Assembly (NCBI GenBank): GCA_013339895.1
Contig: JABACO010000084.1
Location: forward strand, 62,001-126,000
Source: Ephydatia muelleri
Lineage: Eukaryota > Porifera > Demospongiae > Spongillida > Spongillidae
DNA length: 64,000 bases
Reading direction: 5' to 3'
Shown: in pieces, positions 1 through 11,168 of the stretch
Position numbering within the stretch: position 1 is the stretch's first letter
Layout of the letters: each line of letters begins with the position of its first letter
Notes under the pieces: generated by a model
Databases searched by the model: none
Told to the model about the DNA's origin: nothing
Seen by the model: the letters and a program-made list of their open reading frames with translations, nothing else
Made by a program: the position numbers and the translations under genes

Positions 1-757
1 GCCCCCGACCCGCCTCTCCAGTGGTAGGTCCAAACAAGACACATGGGCGACAGAACAAACCTTGCTGAGATGGAGAATATGATAAAAAGGAGTGTTGTTG
101 CAAATGCGTATGTTTCAGGTATCTCTTCTCCTCTTTTCCATTTATAATTCTTGTAGAATATGGCATTGCAAAGTCCGCACCAGGAACCCAGCTGCTATTT
201 AATAGCTCCATTTTATGTGCATCGCTTAGGGAAACACCAATGTGCAAACCGATGTCAGTACCAGTACTTGCAGACGATTCATTGAGAAGTGGAAGCTCAT
301 GTTCAGTTGCATTATCCTTGCTGAAAGAAGCGGGTTCATTCAAACACTCCACTGGACAAACAACCGTAGTCACAGGAAGCTTGATGGCTGGATGTTCTAG
401 TGGATGGCACTCATCTAGCAGATCTGGATGCAGTTCAACAGCACTACATGTAGGAGGTAGAAGACGCCTTGCTGGAACTAGAGTCATAAGTGGCTCCGCT
501 GGCTCGATCGCGACTGGAGATGTGATTGGGTGCTCAGTTGCACAATAGATATGACACATATCAGCACTTGCTGTTGCCATCTCTCCTGCTGCTGTATGAT
601 CACAAACAGAACCGGCCACTAGTGGTGTAGCATTTGGAGCAACAGCGGTGAAATAAGATGAAATCTTGCTACATACCTCACTGTCGGCAGCAAGATACTT
701 TAATCGTTTTGCTTTACGAAACGATGCTCCTGAACCTTTGGATCGCTTTGATGACAT
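1..757 (-). CDS. hAT-family transposase, N-terminal part (runs off left edge)
   Basis: Reading the minus strand from an ATG at 757 gives an uninterrupted frame of about 252 codons to the window edge. The start reads MSSKRSKGSGASFRKAKRLK, a basic tail typical of ZMYM/TTF-type hAT transposases. Near the window edge is SPSQQGLFCRPCVLFG, the TTF-type zinc-finger motif found ahead of the hAT catalytic region. Just before it comes a stretch of the type SLSDAHKMELLNSSW, also usual in this family. The catalytic and dimerisation regions lie outside the window. The absence of stops suggests a young, perhaps autonomous copy. A deletion derivative of the same element lies at 28453-29219 and starts its reading frame with the same residues. 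A host gene is unlikely because the frame sits directly inside a hAT terminus (see 758-1077). Confidence 0.8.
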   Translation of the reverse strand, partial: MSSKRSKGSGASFRKAKRLKYLAADSEVCSKISSYFTAVAPNATPLVAGSVCDHTAAGEMATASADMCHIYCATEHPITSPVAIEPAEPLMTLVPARRLLPPTCSAVELHPDLLDECHPLEHPAIKLPVTTVVCPVECLNEPASFSKDNATEHELPLLNESSASTGTDIGLHIGVSLSDAHKMELLNSSWVPGADFAMPYSTRIINGKEEKRYLKHTHLQQHSFLSYSPSQQGLFCRPCVLFGPTTGEAGRG

Positions 758-1077
758 CGTGCACGTGTGATGAACAACCAATTGCCAACTAATTTGTCGG
801 AACTTTTATTGAAAATTATTATCACGATTAATAAAGATTTAACAAATAACAATAACTATTGTAACCGTAGTCCGTACCTCAGATCGCAGACACGATTCCC
901 GACAGCTGCGAGTGGATTACATCACCGCTATGTGGAAAAACAGTGACTCGCCTAGTGTTTATGTGTACGTCGTAGTGTGAAGGGGGGCGGCAATTTAATA
1001 ATAGGGGCGGCATTTTATATCGATGGGGGGGGGGGGGGGCGGCCGCCCCCCCCAACGCTATGGTAGATCCGCCACTG
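1..1077 (-). mobile_element. hAT DNA transposon, one end plus transposase start
   Basis: The element ends at 1077 in GATCCGCCACTG, the reverse complement of CAGTGGCGGATC, a common hAT terminus. Inside the end is a G/C homopolymer block (about 1026-1053) and a GGCGGC-rich subterminal region, matching the 5' end of the short copy at 28453. The 5' untranslated stretch (758-1020) also matches that copy. The other end lies outside the window, so the target duplication cannot be checked; the flanking bases at the end shown are CCCGAAAA. Confidence 0.8.
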
Positions 1078-1878
1078 CCCGAAAAGTATCAGCTCGAAGC
1101 TGTCTCTTAAAATTCAATAGCATAGCTTACTTTGTTTTGTTAATAAAAGGCTACACCACATTGGCTTGGGGAATGTGATTACGGTAAATATGAATGTCAT
1201 TAGTGGTGCAGATAACTTCGGGCAAAGTAGTTTGCCTAACTCCCAATGAATATGCCTTGATTATTTTCCGTATAATCGAGCTGTTACTTTTCCGTATAAA
1301 CGGTACTGTATTCAGTCTAGTGATAAAGTCATGGAATTGATAATCATTTCAAATTTAAATCGCTCACAATTTTAGATTGTGTATTTACGTGGACGCAACT
1401 GTTTAATGACACAATACAAATTTATTTAACATGAATACATGGTTCAAAAGTAAAAACATGAAACACCTCTAATGTAGCAATGTTGATGAGCCTGTAAATA
1501 AGAAGTAGCTTGAAAATGACAATTGTAAGAAAAGTATTTGAAAATTCCATGTGGAAAAAATGGCGGAAAATCGCAATTACGCGGTATTGAGTGGCTAGCT
1601 CTATAAGTGTCAACATACACGTAAGAAAATACATACGGATCGCCACTACCGCGGTTGTTTACCGCGATTATTTCCATAGGGAGTCTTCTGTGTGCAAATG
1701 CATTGGTTTGCTTATGTATGTATGTTTTTCTGCTCTGTGCTGGTGTAGATAATCAATTACACAATGCATATATAAGAGTTAGCTCGGCTCCGTCACAGTG
1801 CACATTACTAATGAAGAATCTCTCTTTTTAGCGCAAGCTTATACATAGCCCACATTTTTTTCTGTACCTTTCCCCCAG
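1078..1878 (+). other. Intronic/upstream sequence before gene 1 RING-TRAF exon
   Basis: I see no supported exon here. Short ORFs are scattered and lack recognisable motifs. The stretch around 1390-1680 resembles 24250-24520 in the gene 2 intron (shared CATGAAAC, GCGATCGCCA-type and TGATTATTTCCA blocks). This suggests that the intron preceding the TRAF exon was duplicated along with it. The sequence ends in a polypyrimidine tract and AG at 1877-1878. The first exon of gene 1, expected by analogy to encode a CARD, is not seen; it may lie left of the window or have been lost when the hAT inserted. Confidence 0.5.
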
Positions 1879-2706
1879 GACATCCAGATGCCAGTGCCAC
1901 AGCAATTGAGCCAGGTGGTGGTGGAACTGTTGCATCCTTTGGACAGTTGAGATTGGATTTAATCAATGTGGCAGAACAAAACCCTACCTACTATTGTCCA
2001 GTCACGAAGGAAATACTTTTTGATCCATACCAAACTACCTGCTGTGGAAATCATATTTCACAGGTGGCATATATCAAGCTCTCTAAATACAAATCTGCAT
2101 GTCCCATGTGCAGAAATACAGAATTTAGTGCATACCCAGATAAACCTTTCCAAAAGAAAACAAGAAAGCTGAAGGTGAGGTGTCAATATGGTGATTTTGG
2201 GTGCAGGTGGGAGGGGTGTTTGGATGGACTGCTTGCACATAATGAAGAGTTAAATGACTATCACGTCACTCTGAAGAGAATAAGGTCAATTGCACCCGAA
2301 GAGTTCATACTGACTGGTTACGAGGATTTCAAAAAGTCATGGAGGATATGGTTCAGTCCATCATTTTATACCCATCCTAATGGATACCAGATGTGTTTGA
2401 GGGTGGATGCTGAAGACAATGGTCACCTCTCTGTATACGCCTACCTGATGAAGGGACTGAATGATGATTTTCTGCCATTTCCATTTAAAAGCACAGTAAC
2501 AGTACAGCTGATAAATCGAGATAAGCTACATCAATGTGACATAGTGTTTGATGAGAAAATAGATCCAAAGCATAGCATGAGAGTAACGGAAGAAGAACGT
2601 CAAATTATCGGTTATGGGAATTTAAAGTTTATTTCACTCCATAAGCTGGGTGTCTACCTTGAACATGACTCCTTGAAATTCAGAGTGGAGACCAAATCCA
2701 TAAAAG
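1879..2706 (+). CDS. RING-like finger, TRAF zinc finger and MATH domain exon (gene 1)
   Basis: The exon runs from the acceptor TTTCCCCCAG to the donor AAAG|GTATTC, with phase 1 on both sides. It encodes in order a short acidic/glycine leader (EPGGGTVASFGQL) and a RING/U-box-like finger: YYCPVTKEILFDPY, CCGNHIS, ACPMCR. Then come a TRAF-type zinc finger (VRCQYGDFGCRWEGC followed by AHNEE) and a MATH/TRAF-C domain opening FSPSFYTHPNGYQMCLRVD and continuing HLSVYAYLMKG, PFPF, VTVQLIN. TRAF proteins trimerise through MATH and act as ubiquitin ligases or adaptors below immune and TNF-type receptors. The first RING knuckle has one cysteine where two are usual, so ligase activity is uncertain. The exon is very close to those at 25291 and 39296. 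The frame also stays open past the donor to 2867, giving a truncated form if the intron is retained. Confidence 0.85.
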
Positions 2707-4517
2707 GTATTCTTTATTTGCATGCTTCACGTGATCAAGATATGTGCATGATAGGTGTATGTGCATATGTGATCAGCAATATACTATTACTTGCTAGATG
2801 GCAACTTACATATGGCACTGTGCTATGTCAAAGATGTGGTGTTAACCCCCTCCCCTGGTTTTTGTAAGGTGTTAGGGTGTGTGCCTCAATATCCAATGTC
2901 GAGTTATGGCAGTGAAGTTTGATAGGATTCTGTAACAGTCCTACTTTTGCAAATACCTAAAGTCCTAAAATGTGCAAATTAAATGCCTATTTACAATGTA
3001 GGATGGCTGTTAGTTTACTGCTGCCAGAGGGGATGCATGTTTCAGTGACTGTGTGTGTGCATGTGTGTGTGTTTGTGTGTGTGTGTATGTCAACATTTGT
3101 GCCAATGAAACCTCCCCCTTCCCCACACAACTCATACATAGTATGTGCACTCCCAAGCCATATCTCCATCATTGCAACTTGCATCTGGGCCTGAAACTTT
3201 CATAACATTATTTGTGCACAATTCCGTTTTCATCCTTGTGAAAATAAAACGTTATATGGACTGAAGGTTGACATCTGAATTGCCAGTACCAAGTCATGTC
3301 ATAGCCTGGTCACAACTCCAGTTCTGGTGTTTCCAGACTAAAACTAAGGTACATCCTGTTATTGATCCTCCTGATGATGTACTACAACATCATCTATCCC
3401 CATCCCCATTTGCTCCGAATGGCAACTACAGCAGAAAGATTCTCTAAATGAACAGAAGCCCCAGAACACTATGGGATATATATGTGACCTTGAACTGAAG
3501 AGTGGGTTGGTGTAAAGATGCGTAACGCGTTCCTTATGTAACTCCAATTTGTAATATAAGCTTCCTATGTGTTATCGATGGTTTTCTCAGCTGAGTTTCC
3601 AGTCTTATTACAATAGCATGAGTTAGCAGCTCAGTTTCATGTACTTGATTCGAGTAAATAGGCAAGTCCCCACAGCCTCAACCCATTTTACACTGTGTGA
3701 TTTCAAGAATGTGAGTGCCTTGTCCGTTTTCTCTTCATATGTTGAAGAGCCATTGTTTGCTTGTTTAAAGAACGCTCTTCCCAGTGGCATATCCAGAGGA
3801 GTTTCCTGAGCATATTCGCAACTCATTTTCACTATATAACTAATACCATATATGGCGAATGAATTATGAATATGCTCAGGAAACCCCTCTGGATAAAACC
3901 ACTGCTTCCAATGGTTGTGTAGTAAGCTTTCCAAAGAATACTTTTTTTAAAATCATGCTGCTTCAAAATGAATGTACCACACGTAATTTATCCTCTTGAA
4001 GTACTCTGAATAAGTTGCATGATTGTCGATTGAGTATTGTATAGCATAGAATAATGGCAAGGGAAAATGTGGTGAATTTGGCTAATTCACCACAATTTTA
4101 ATCATCCAACCTTTGAGTAACTATTTACATACATCTCTACCGGCAGCTACCATATTAATGGTTGCGAGCACTCATATATTGGTTGGTAGAGATAATCGTA
4201 AGACATATCAGACCAATAAAGTTCCAAGAACACATACAAGATCCATGTGACTCTTTGGGAGCTGTGTGACAAGTAATGGGGGAAGGGTTGTGAATTATCT
4301 GTATGGTCCTTCTCATGCAGATGAAGTTGTTACAATGTGAGTTATGGTTTGATCTGCAGCAGACAATAATTGGCAATGCATGAACAGTGCATGTTTGTGG
4401 GTAAATGGTTTGAGTGTGCCCTTAGTTTTATGTGTGTAAACATGTGTGATTAGGTGCATACGTGGGTATATGGGTTTGTGTGTGTGTGTTTAAGTGTATT
4501 CATCTGTATACTTGCAG
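2707..4517 (+). other. Intron 1 of gene 1 model, with an inverted repeat
   Basis: No coding exon is supported. A (TG)-rich tract lies at about 3049-3090. An inverted repeat with ~43-nt arms (3783-3825 and 3859-3903) could form a hairpin. The intron ends in CTTGCAG at 4517. Confidence 0.5.
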
Positions 4518-4616
4518 GTGATGATACTCCAGCAGTGCCACCAAGCCCTCTTAATGGCGTCGTTGTAAGCCAATCACCCAAACCTCCTATCACTGGAAGC
4601 CAACTGTCAGATTATG
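4518..4616 (+). CDS. Proline-rich linker exon (gene 1)
   Basis: This 99-nt phase-1 exon lies between CTTGCAG and GTGAGTGACC and encodes DDTPAVPPSPLNG, then a serine/proline-rich stretch ending TGSQLSDY. It joins the MATH exon to the GTPase exon (codon G|AT, D). It is homologous to the exon at 18869-18970: both begin D(D/N)TP, share a PPKP or SPKPP core, and are followed by the same intron start GTGAGTGACCATATA-like sequence. This indicates exon duplication around the GTPase module. It most likely forms a flexible spacer. Confidence 0.65.
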
Positions 4617-5950
4617 GTGAGTGACCATGTATTGAAGTGGCCTATAATACCCCTGTGACGTATGTATTGCAGATCAACACGATTTTTGAGTGTGCAGTTT
4701 ATATTTTAAGTTATAAATACAGCACTTCCAACGTAAATAAAACCTAACCACATAACAAGGGGGTGTCTATGTGAGCTTAGTTATAGCATCCTTGCAGTGT
4801 AGCCGAGTGGGCGTGACAGGAATGAAGTTGAGCAAGCGAATGTGGAAAAGCTTTATAATACACTACTAGGTACCGAACGGTGATGCGAGTGACTAGGGGA
4901 AAAAAATCCTTACGCGAGTCCGCGACGTGGGAGGCGGCGACAACCATCAGGCGCTAGCTGACAACCATTCACTTGGATTCGGTACGATCGTCATACGAAG
5001 TGATAACTCATCTTCTTTGACCCGTATAGCCTCAGAAAATAAAACAAAACAACAAAATACAAACAGACACTGAGTTGCGAACGGCTATATACATGTAGCT
5101 TAGTTTAAGGCGGAGATTGGGCGGAACAAGGAAGTGATTAATATTCATGCGGAATGGGAGAATGGAACTAGGGTTGCCTGGGCAAATCGAGCAGGAAATG
5201 TGCATTAACTTTGCACACCTGTATCTCCGCAACAAATAGAGTGAAAATTAACGAACAGAACAAATCAATAGCTATAGGACCCCTCTACCTTCATGTACAA
5301 ACCGAATTTGAAGCGAATTGATTACTCCTGCCGAAAGTTATGACGGGTTCATACCCTGTGGGGTATCGGACGTTGCAATACGGGCACGGAGCAAGTGCAA
5401 GACCCCAAAAGTATTTTACCGTAGAGAAATGGTGTAGTATGAAGTGTTGAAAATAGGAAGTCAATGGCGTGTACCGTTCCGAAGTTATAGCGATTCAAAC
5501 AAACGTGAATTATTTTTATAACTTTTTTATATATAGCGAAGGGTCATTTTCGCGGAAACTGACCCACATGTATTATGGATATGCTACAATTACTAACAAA
5601 TAAATGAAGCTTGTTTACCATTCAACTTTCTGCTGTTCTTTTCAAATGTAGTGTCAGACAGCCCAAACTTCTTTACAGCTTCAGCTTTTAGCATGTATGT
5701 TTTCCAGTATACATACATGCATATTTTTTGGGACTTTTAAGAATTGTAATAATATTTATACATTCAGCATTAATAGTGGTGGGTACCTCGAAAATAGCTG
5801 AATAAACGACCATTATCTTATGCATTTTGATGCAGTCTGCAGTGAAATAATATTTGAACAGAAAGTACAACATTCACAAAACTTGAATTCCACAGGTTTT
5901 GAAGTAAAACCTTCTCAGCTACCTATCAATTTGAAATGTGAATTATTTAT
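4617..5950. other. Intron 2 of gene 1, repeat-derived stretch
   Basis: No host exon is supported. The part from about 5000 to 5580 resembles, in reverse orientation, the repeat at 53300-53440 and 60165-60240. Shared blocks include TTTGAATCGCTATAACTTC, the terminal TTTCCGCGAAAA-type motif, and a TTTTGGGG(T/C)CTTG stretch. It is probably one copy of a non-autonomous DNA element. Confidence 0.45.
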
Positions 5951-6770
5951 TACAATTTACCTTGCAAAAAAACAATCCACAATCACTAAGATTTTCTTGC
6001 CGTGGTGTGCTCTAACCAGAATGAATACATCAATTAGACCTTTCATATTATAAACATACCTGAACCTTAAACAATGTAAATGTCCATTTGAGAGGTGCGT
6101 AAGTTGCTTGATATCCTTGGAATTTATGCAACTCCTCAACTAAGGCACTAAATATAAAAATAACGGACTCTGTCTCAATTTCTAACTGCATATCTGAAGA
6201 TATTGCCTGATATGAGTACAAATGTGATACAACCGAAGAATAATAACAAGTTATCTTTTGTATTACGAAATCAATAACCTTATAGTAAAAAGCACTTATC
6301 ACAAATGGCCTTCTCCTTTCATACACATACATGTAGTATCCAGTGTTTGTTGTTAGCATTGATGGGGACAAATATGTGATCAATTGAATGAAGATCTTCC
6401 TTTAAATAATATAAACTTTGTCAAATAATATAAATGATATCAACTGTACCTTCAACTCATTACATGGATGTTCAGTCTTCTTTACTTTTCTAAGCTCACA
6501 TCTATGGTTTTGTGAAAAAGATTCATATCGTTGGTAGAAATATGTCATAAAGGCATCCTTCTTGTTACATCTTTCTATGTGCTTTAACGTGAGAAGTTTC
6601 ATATAAAAGCTTATAATATGTAATAGAAGAGGCTTGATCAATACATTTAAAAAGATTAAATAAATGCAAGTACCTCACTTCTAATCCATTTGCCATCAAT
6701 GATGCATTCTACTTGGGCTTTGCTGATTTCCCAACCATCCAAACTCAAAGCATATGTTTCTACACACATA
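5950..6770 (-). CDS. Unassigned minus-strand exon-like ORFs beside transposon A
   Basis: Several short minus-strand frames end in good splice donors. One ends GGATTAGAAGTGAG|GTACTT near 6670, after the peptide SKAQVECIIDGKWIRSE. Another ends GAGTTGAAG|GTACAG near 6450. A third ends GTTCAG|GTATGT near 6058, after LKWTFTLFKVQ. A fourth ends TTTGCAAG|GTAAAT near 5960, after KKILVIVDCFFA. Their spacing looks like a spliced reading frame downstream of the Ginger-like integrase A, in the same orientation. They may be the 3' exons of that transposon gene or a separate accessory gene. I do not recognise a domain. Confidence 0.3.
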
Positions 6771-8016
6771 TAAATTAATTGTGCTCACTCCAGTTGCACA
6801 TGATTGATGCACTTAAAACATACATGCAGCACATTAGGTACACTTAATTTGAGGCAACTTCCTTTCCATTCTCTTCATCTGATCTACCTTCCCATACACT
6901 CTCTTCCCTTTTTGCATCCGATCATTCATTCTCTTCACTTCTAGCATCTATTCCTTCATTCTTTTCACTTTTAGCATCCATATCTGCATTTGATTCTTTG
7001 TGTTCATCTGGATATTTGTAAACTTTCAATCTGTTAACATTAACTTTTGTCTTTAAGACAGCTCCTTTCATATTTATTAACTCATACACACCTTTCCAAT
7101 GCATTGGTTAATAGAATATGGGCCAAGCCAATCGTCTTCCATTTTAACCACCTTTAGGCTGTTTTTGACGAGTATTCTCTTTTAAGATTGTATAGTGTCT
7201 ACTTGCAGCTCATTTGGATTGTGTTTTGTATTACCTAATTCCTTCTACTCTCTTTGGGCTAATGATATGTTTAATTGTGGCTTCAAAGATTTCATTGTCA
7301 ATGACTGGAAGGTGCATCTCCTTTTGAAACAGAAAAAAAGGAGAATACTTTGTTGAAGCTTGGCGAGATGCCTTCTAGCCCATGAGAACTGTTTCAATTT
7401 TGACATCCCAGTTTTTCTGATCTTCATCTACCAATTGCATCTTTGCTAGGCACCGAGACAGAGTTTGATTAAAACGTTCTGTAAGATCATTAGTCTAAGA
7501 AACAGAAGTGGTTTTTTAAAAATGGATATCCACATCAATAATTACATAAAATAAAAACCTGTGGGTGGTAGGCACTAGAGAGTCTGTGCTCAGTCTTGGT
7601 AATCAAATAGAGCTGTCTTATTATTTTATTAACAAACTCTCTACCTTGATTAGTTATGGCAATTTCAGGAGCTCCAATACGGCATGTTACCTACATTTTA
7701 GGCATTGAATGATATGCTGTTTATGCATAGCAGTTTAATTTTATCTTACCGAGTACATGAATTTAGCCACACTGCCTGCAGTTTTATCTGGAAGAGCTGT
7801 GGCCTCTGCCCACTTTGAGTAATAATCGGTCAAGGTTATGATGTATTTATTACCAAGTGATGTTTCTGGAAGTGGACCAATTAAATCCATTCCCACTTGA
7901 TGTCAGTGTTCAGAATTTACAGGAATAGGATATAGCACTCCAGCTGAAGCGTCAAGTTTTTTGTTGTATCTTTGACAACGGTCACATGAGCTAACCTGCG
8001 TGGTAAGAAATGTATA

Positions 8017-8195
8017 TGTTACGGCCCGATTTAAAACCTGACCCGCTTTAAAGCCGGCCGCCCGTTTTAAAGCCGGTCAACCCGTTTTAAAGCCGGTCAA
8101 CCGCCTTTAAAACCCATATGCAAAATTGACCCGCTTTAAAGCGGGTCGACCGGCTTTAAAACGGGTCGACCGGTTTTAAAACCGGTCAACCAGAT
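8017..8195. repeat. Left terminal palindromic array of transposon B
   Basis: About 180 bp consist of repeated TTTAAA-centred blocks (CGCTTTAAAGCG, GGCTTTAAAACG, GGTTTTAAAACC) alternating with GGTCGACC, GGTCAACC or similar. Spacing is about 20 bp. The right end carries the inverse arrangement at 12527-12629. Such arrays may be transposase-binding sites. Confidence 0.75.
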
Positions 8196-8399
8196 TACAG
8201 CCTCCCTTTCTAGCTGTACACATGTACATTCAAATCTTATAACCATGTACATTTATTTGAAATCACTTGCATAACAGCATCAGCCTCCAAAGTAGAAAGC
8301 AAATAAATATCAATACCATTGAATGCCAACTGATAAATAGAACAAAATAAATAAGTCACAGGTTCATTATATCAGAGATGGTGACAAGCATGCGGGTTA

Positions 8400-9677
8400 C
8401 TTTTCCTTGCATGAAATACACATCCACGGTGCTGAAAGTTTCTCCCAAACATTTTGAGGGACTGTAATACAACTTTGATGAAACCATTCCTTGCAAATGT
8501 CGCATTCCACCATGTTACCTACTCCGACATGTGCAGAATATTTCAAGTATCATTGTCACCTTCACCATCTTCTTCCTTCTTAACTTCTCACCAGGAAATG
8601 GTTCCATTTCATTTTGCATTAAGACTGCAACAAATGCTTCCTTAGGTCAGTCTTAGAAAATGTTATATGTCGTGGGTCCTTTCCAGAACAGAGAGTTGAT
8701 GCAAATGCTAATGCATAAAGACCGCAGTCATTTGCATTATTCTGCCTATCAACATCGATGAACCGTAGTGTTACGTTTGGTTCATGGGACACAAGAAGTG
8801 CACATATCATCTTTTGTGTTGAATGAGGTAGAGTGCAACACATGCTGTCATAAATGTTGATGGTCGAGTAGGGACAACCGATGGTAGATATGGTAAGCCA
8901 ATGGTTTCCACCAGAATGCAACACTTGCACACACTCTTCTCCACCTACTACACAACCCTGGAGTGCAGTGGTCAGGAGTGTATTCTGGAGACCCGGTGTA
9001 CCATACTTGGTTTTAAGGAGGGTTTGGGCAGCATTGATGATATTGTCATTCAGCCAGGATTGGTTGCTTTCAAGAACAACTCTGCATGAAAAAGAAATGA
9101 AGATATCAAAATCATTACATGCAAGCATATTGTTTCTCATGAAATACCTGTCTGCTTCATACAACTTCAATTCACCACATGTCATCCAGAGCTTTGGTGT
9201 CCTTGAGCTGCATTTGCAATTGGTAATTATGCCCTTCTCCTCCGACTCAGACTCCACAGGATGTTCAAAAGGGTTTTCTGCAGATTGCTTATGTTTCTCA
9301 AATGCCTCTCTTGCATTCAAAACCCATTCACACAGATCGTCCACTTCCGAATAATGAAGGTAGAGGTATTCGTCTGCAAACAAACTTACAACACTGGCGG
9401 AAATAGGCCTCATGTGCATATTCCAGTACTGCTGTAATGGACCACACTGGAAGTAGCAGCCTTTGGAAAGTAATGGCATGGATGTAACAAAAGCATCAAA
9501 CTCTTTCTGTATCTCTTCAGTTACTATGACAAATCCTAACGCTTGCACAAGTGATGGCTTTTTATCATAACTCCGAGATTCAAGCCAAAGTGATACATGA
9601 GCATTTACGTGAAGTCCATACTCTGTTGGGCCTGACAAATATGCTGAAAGCTGCATTGGTGAAGGTTGGTTGTGCAA
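8400..9677 (-). CDS. ULP1/C48-type cysteine protease with C-terminal PHD finger (transposon B)
   Basis: The long frame (9677-8619, about 352 codons) carries a C48-like catalytic arrangement: GNHWLT (His), NIYDSM (Asp) and NDCGLYALAFA (nucleophilic Cys). Before these is SWLNDNIINAAQTLLK, the usual ULP1 substrate-groove start. The N-terminal third (LSAYLSGPTEYGLHVNAHVS onward) is not recognised. Directly downstream is a PHD-type Cys/His cluster: FCTCR, then MVECDICKEWFHQSC, then PWMCISCK, ending in a stop near 8398. The PHD part is not in a single continuous frame with the protease as read here, so it may be a spliced exon or decayed. Such proteases process SUMO-like modifiers in the host; in transposons their role is unclear. 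Confidence 0.7.
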
Positions 9678-10099
9678 TCAATGCATTACAACTATACATA
9701 CAAGATGCTTACATCTAAGTCCTCATCCTCCCTGCAACTGCGGTCATACATAGTACTTCCTGATTGCCATAAATACAAAATCTGTGACGAGAGCAGTTGA
9801 TCTTTCAGTACCTTACTACCTGAAATTTCATCATGTACAGACAAATGAGATACTGAATGTAATCACAATTTATACTTACCTCCAACATCGGCACAAAAGT
9901 TGCTCCAAGGATCGAAATCTTCATGACAAGTTGTCGGGACAACTTCAATACTGCTGCCTGTCACACTGCTGAAACACAAGGTTACATGGTACAGTTAATC
10001 AATTTTAAAAAATACCTTGGACAGTTGGAACATGATGCAGATTTGTGGCAGTAGGTGCTGCAGCTAATGTTTGTTCGTACACAGTGACATTTTCGATTG

Positions 10100-10560
10100 A
10101 GACAGCCGGTTGTTCACTTGCAAGCATTGCTCACAAAATGGTTCCAAGGTGCTTGTTTTCTAGCAGCTTCTCTTAATGAGATAAAACGCTGATTTTGCCA
10201 ATTATCCTCAACAGATCCATTGAATTTCTCTTGTTCTCCAGCAGTGTAGCAGACATTCAAAACCCCATGTTGGCACCTGATTTTAAAAACATAATATAAG
10301 GCATTTACAAGGTAATACACATAGTAACACAATTTAGACATTATGTGCACCTCAATCTGTAAAGGCTCTGGTCTCCTCCGACAATTTCAACAACAACACA
10401 AAGCAAGCGAGATAGGTCTGAACTAGCTCGATCGATACGGGGAATTCTAACTGACACACTTTCACCAATCACAAATGACAATGTGCTGTGTTGTTTGTTG
10501 TATCTTTCTGCCATCTTCTTGGCAGAAGAAAGGTACTTTCTGTCGGCTTTGATTCTGATC
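10100..10560 (-). CDS. C-terminal region of transposon B integrase protein (Cys-rich tail)
   Basis: Minus-strand frames here read KADRKYLSSAKKMAERYNKQ, then VRIPRIDRASSDLSRLACVV, an SH3-like barrel resembling integrase C-terminal domains. They continue with a segment ending NQRFISLREAARKQAPWNHF. This leads into a Cys-rich stretch (ISCSTYCHKSASCSNC, about 10020-10090) of the kind seen at the end of KRBA2-like integrase proteins. Intron borders appear to separate the pieces. Their order and strand fit the integrase core at 11169-11564 and the ULP1 frame downstream. Confidence 0.5.
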
Positions 10561-10651
10561 TAAAAAAATAAAGAAATATCAAACACTGATCTAAACAAAG
10601 CCAAAATAGTTTGACCTTTTTATGCTTCAGCGATGTGGACAGTGCATCTTC

Positions 10652-11044
10652 TCATAAGCATTTCCTCTTTCCATTGCACTTGAGTTCATTTCCATTGAGT
10701 TCGTCGTCATTCTTTTCCAGTACCTCCCTTTCAATTGTCTCGCTTTCTGCTGCACTAACTTCAGCATGCAAGGTGTCTTCGGCTTCATCGACGACATTCT
10801 GTGTTGCAGACCCTTGATGTGAAGAGCTCATCGAGCACTGGGCATCTTGCTCTACGTCTGTATTTGCATCCTCTTCTGATCGAAATGCTTGGTGCTGCGA
10901 TGTGCTAATGACTGTTGCTTGCTCTGATGAAATGCCCACATCAATCCCTTCATCGGCCAAGTCTTCCTCTAACACAATTGCTTTTTGACCAAACACTAGT
11001 TCATACGGAGATGCTCCTGTAGTATCATGGACTTGAATATTCAT
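10652..11044 (-). CDS. Integrase GPY/F-like motif and acidic/serine-rich linker (transposon B)
   Basis: The 130-codon frame begins VHDTTGASPYELVFGQ, the conserved end of integrase cores of this type. It continues into a long low-complexity acidic and serine-rich stretch (AESETIEREVLEKNDDELNG) without a recognisable fold. It probably links the catalytic core to the C-terminal SH3-like domain. Confidence 0.5.
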   Translation of the reverse strand: MNIQVHDTTGASPYELVFGQKAIVLEEDLADEGIDVGISSEQATVISTSQHQAFRSEEDANTDVEQDAQCSMSSSHQGSATQNVVDEAEDTLHAEVSAAESETIEREVLEKNDDELNGNELKCNGKRKCL

Positions 11045-11168
11045 TGCATCTGAGGATAAAATTTTGTACTTAAATCTTTTAAAGTAAAATTTGAACTAAA
11101 CCAATATAAATTAAAAAAATCCAACTTACAAACTATACGAGGTAGCCAATCACTCCAAGGCGGTGTCT

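Noticed and set aside
240-548. 102-codon plus-strand ORF
   Set aside because: Antisense shadow of the hAT transposase frame, which is open on the minus strand and has family motifs.
8881-9354. 157-codon plus-strand ORF
   Set aside because: Antisense shadow of the ULP1 protease frame.
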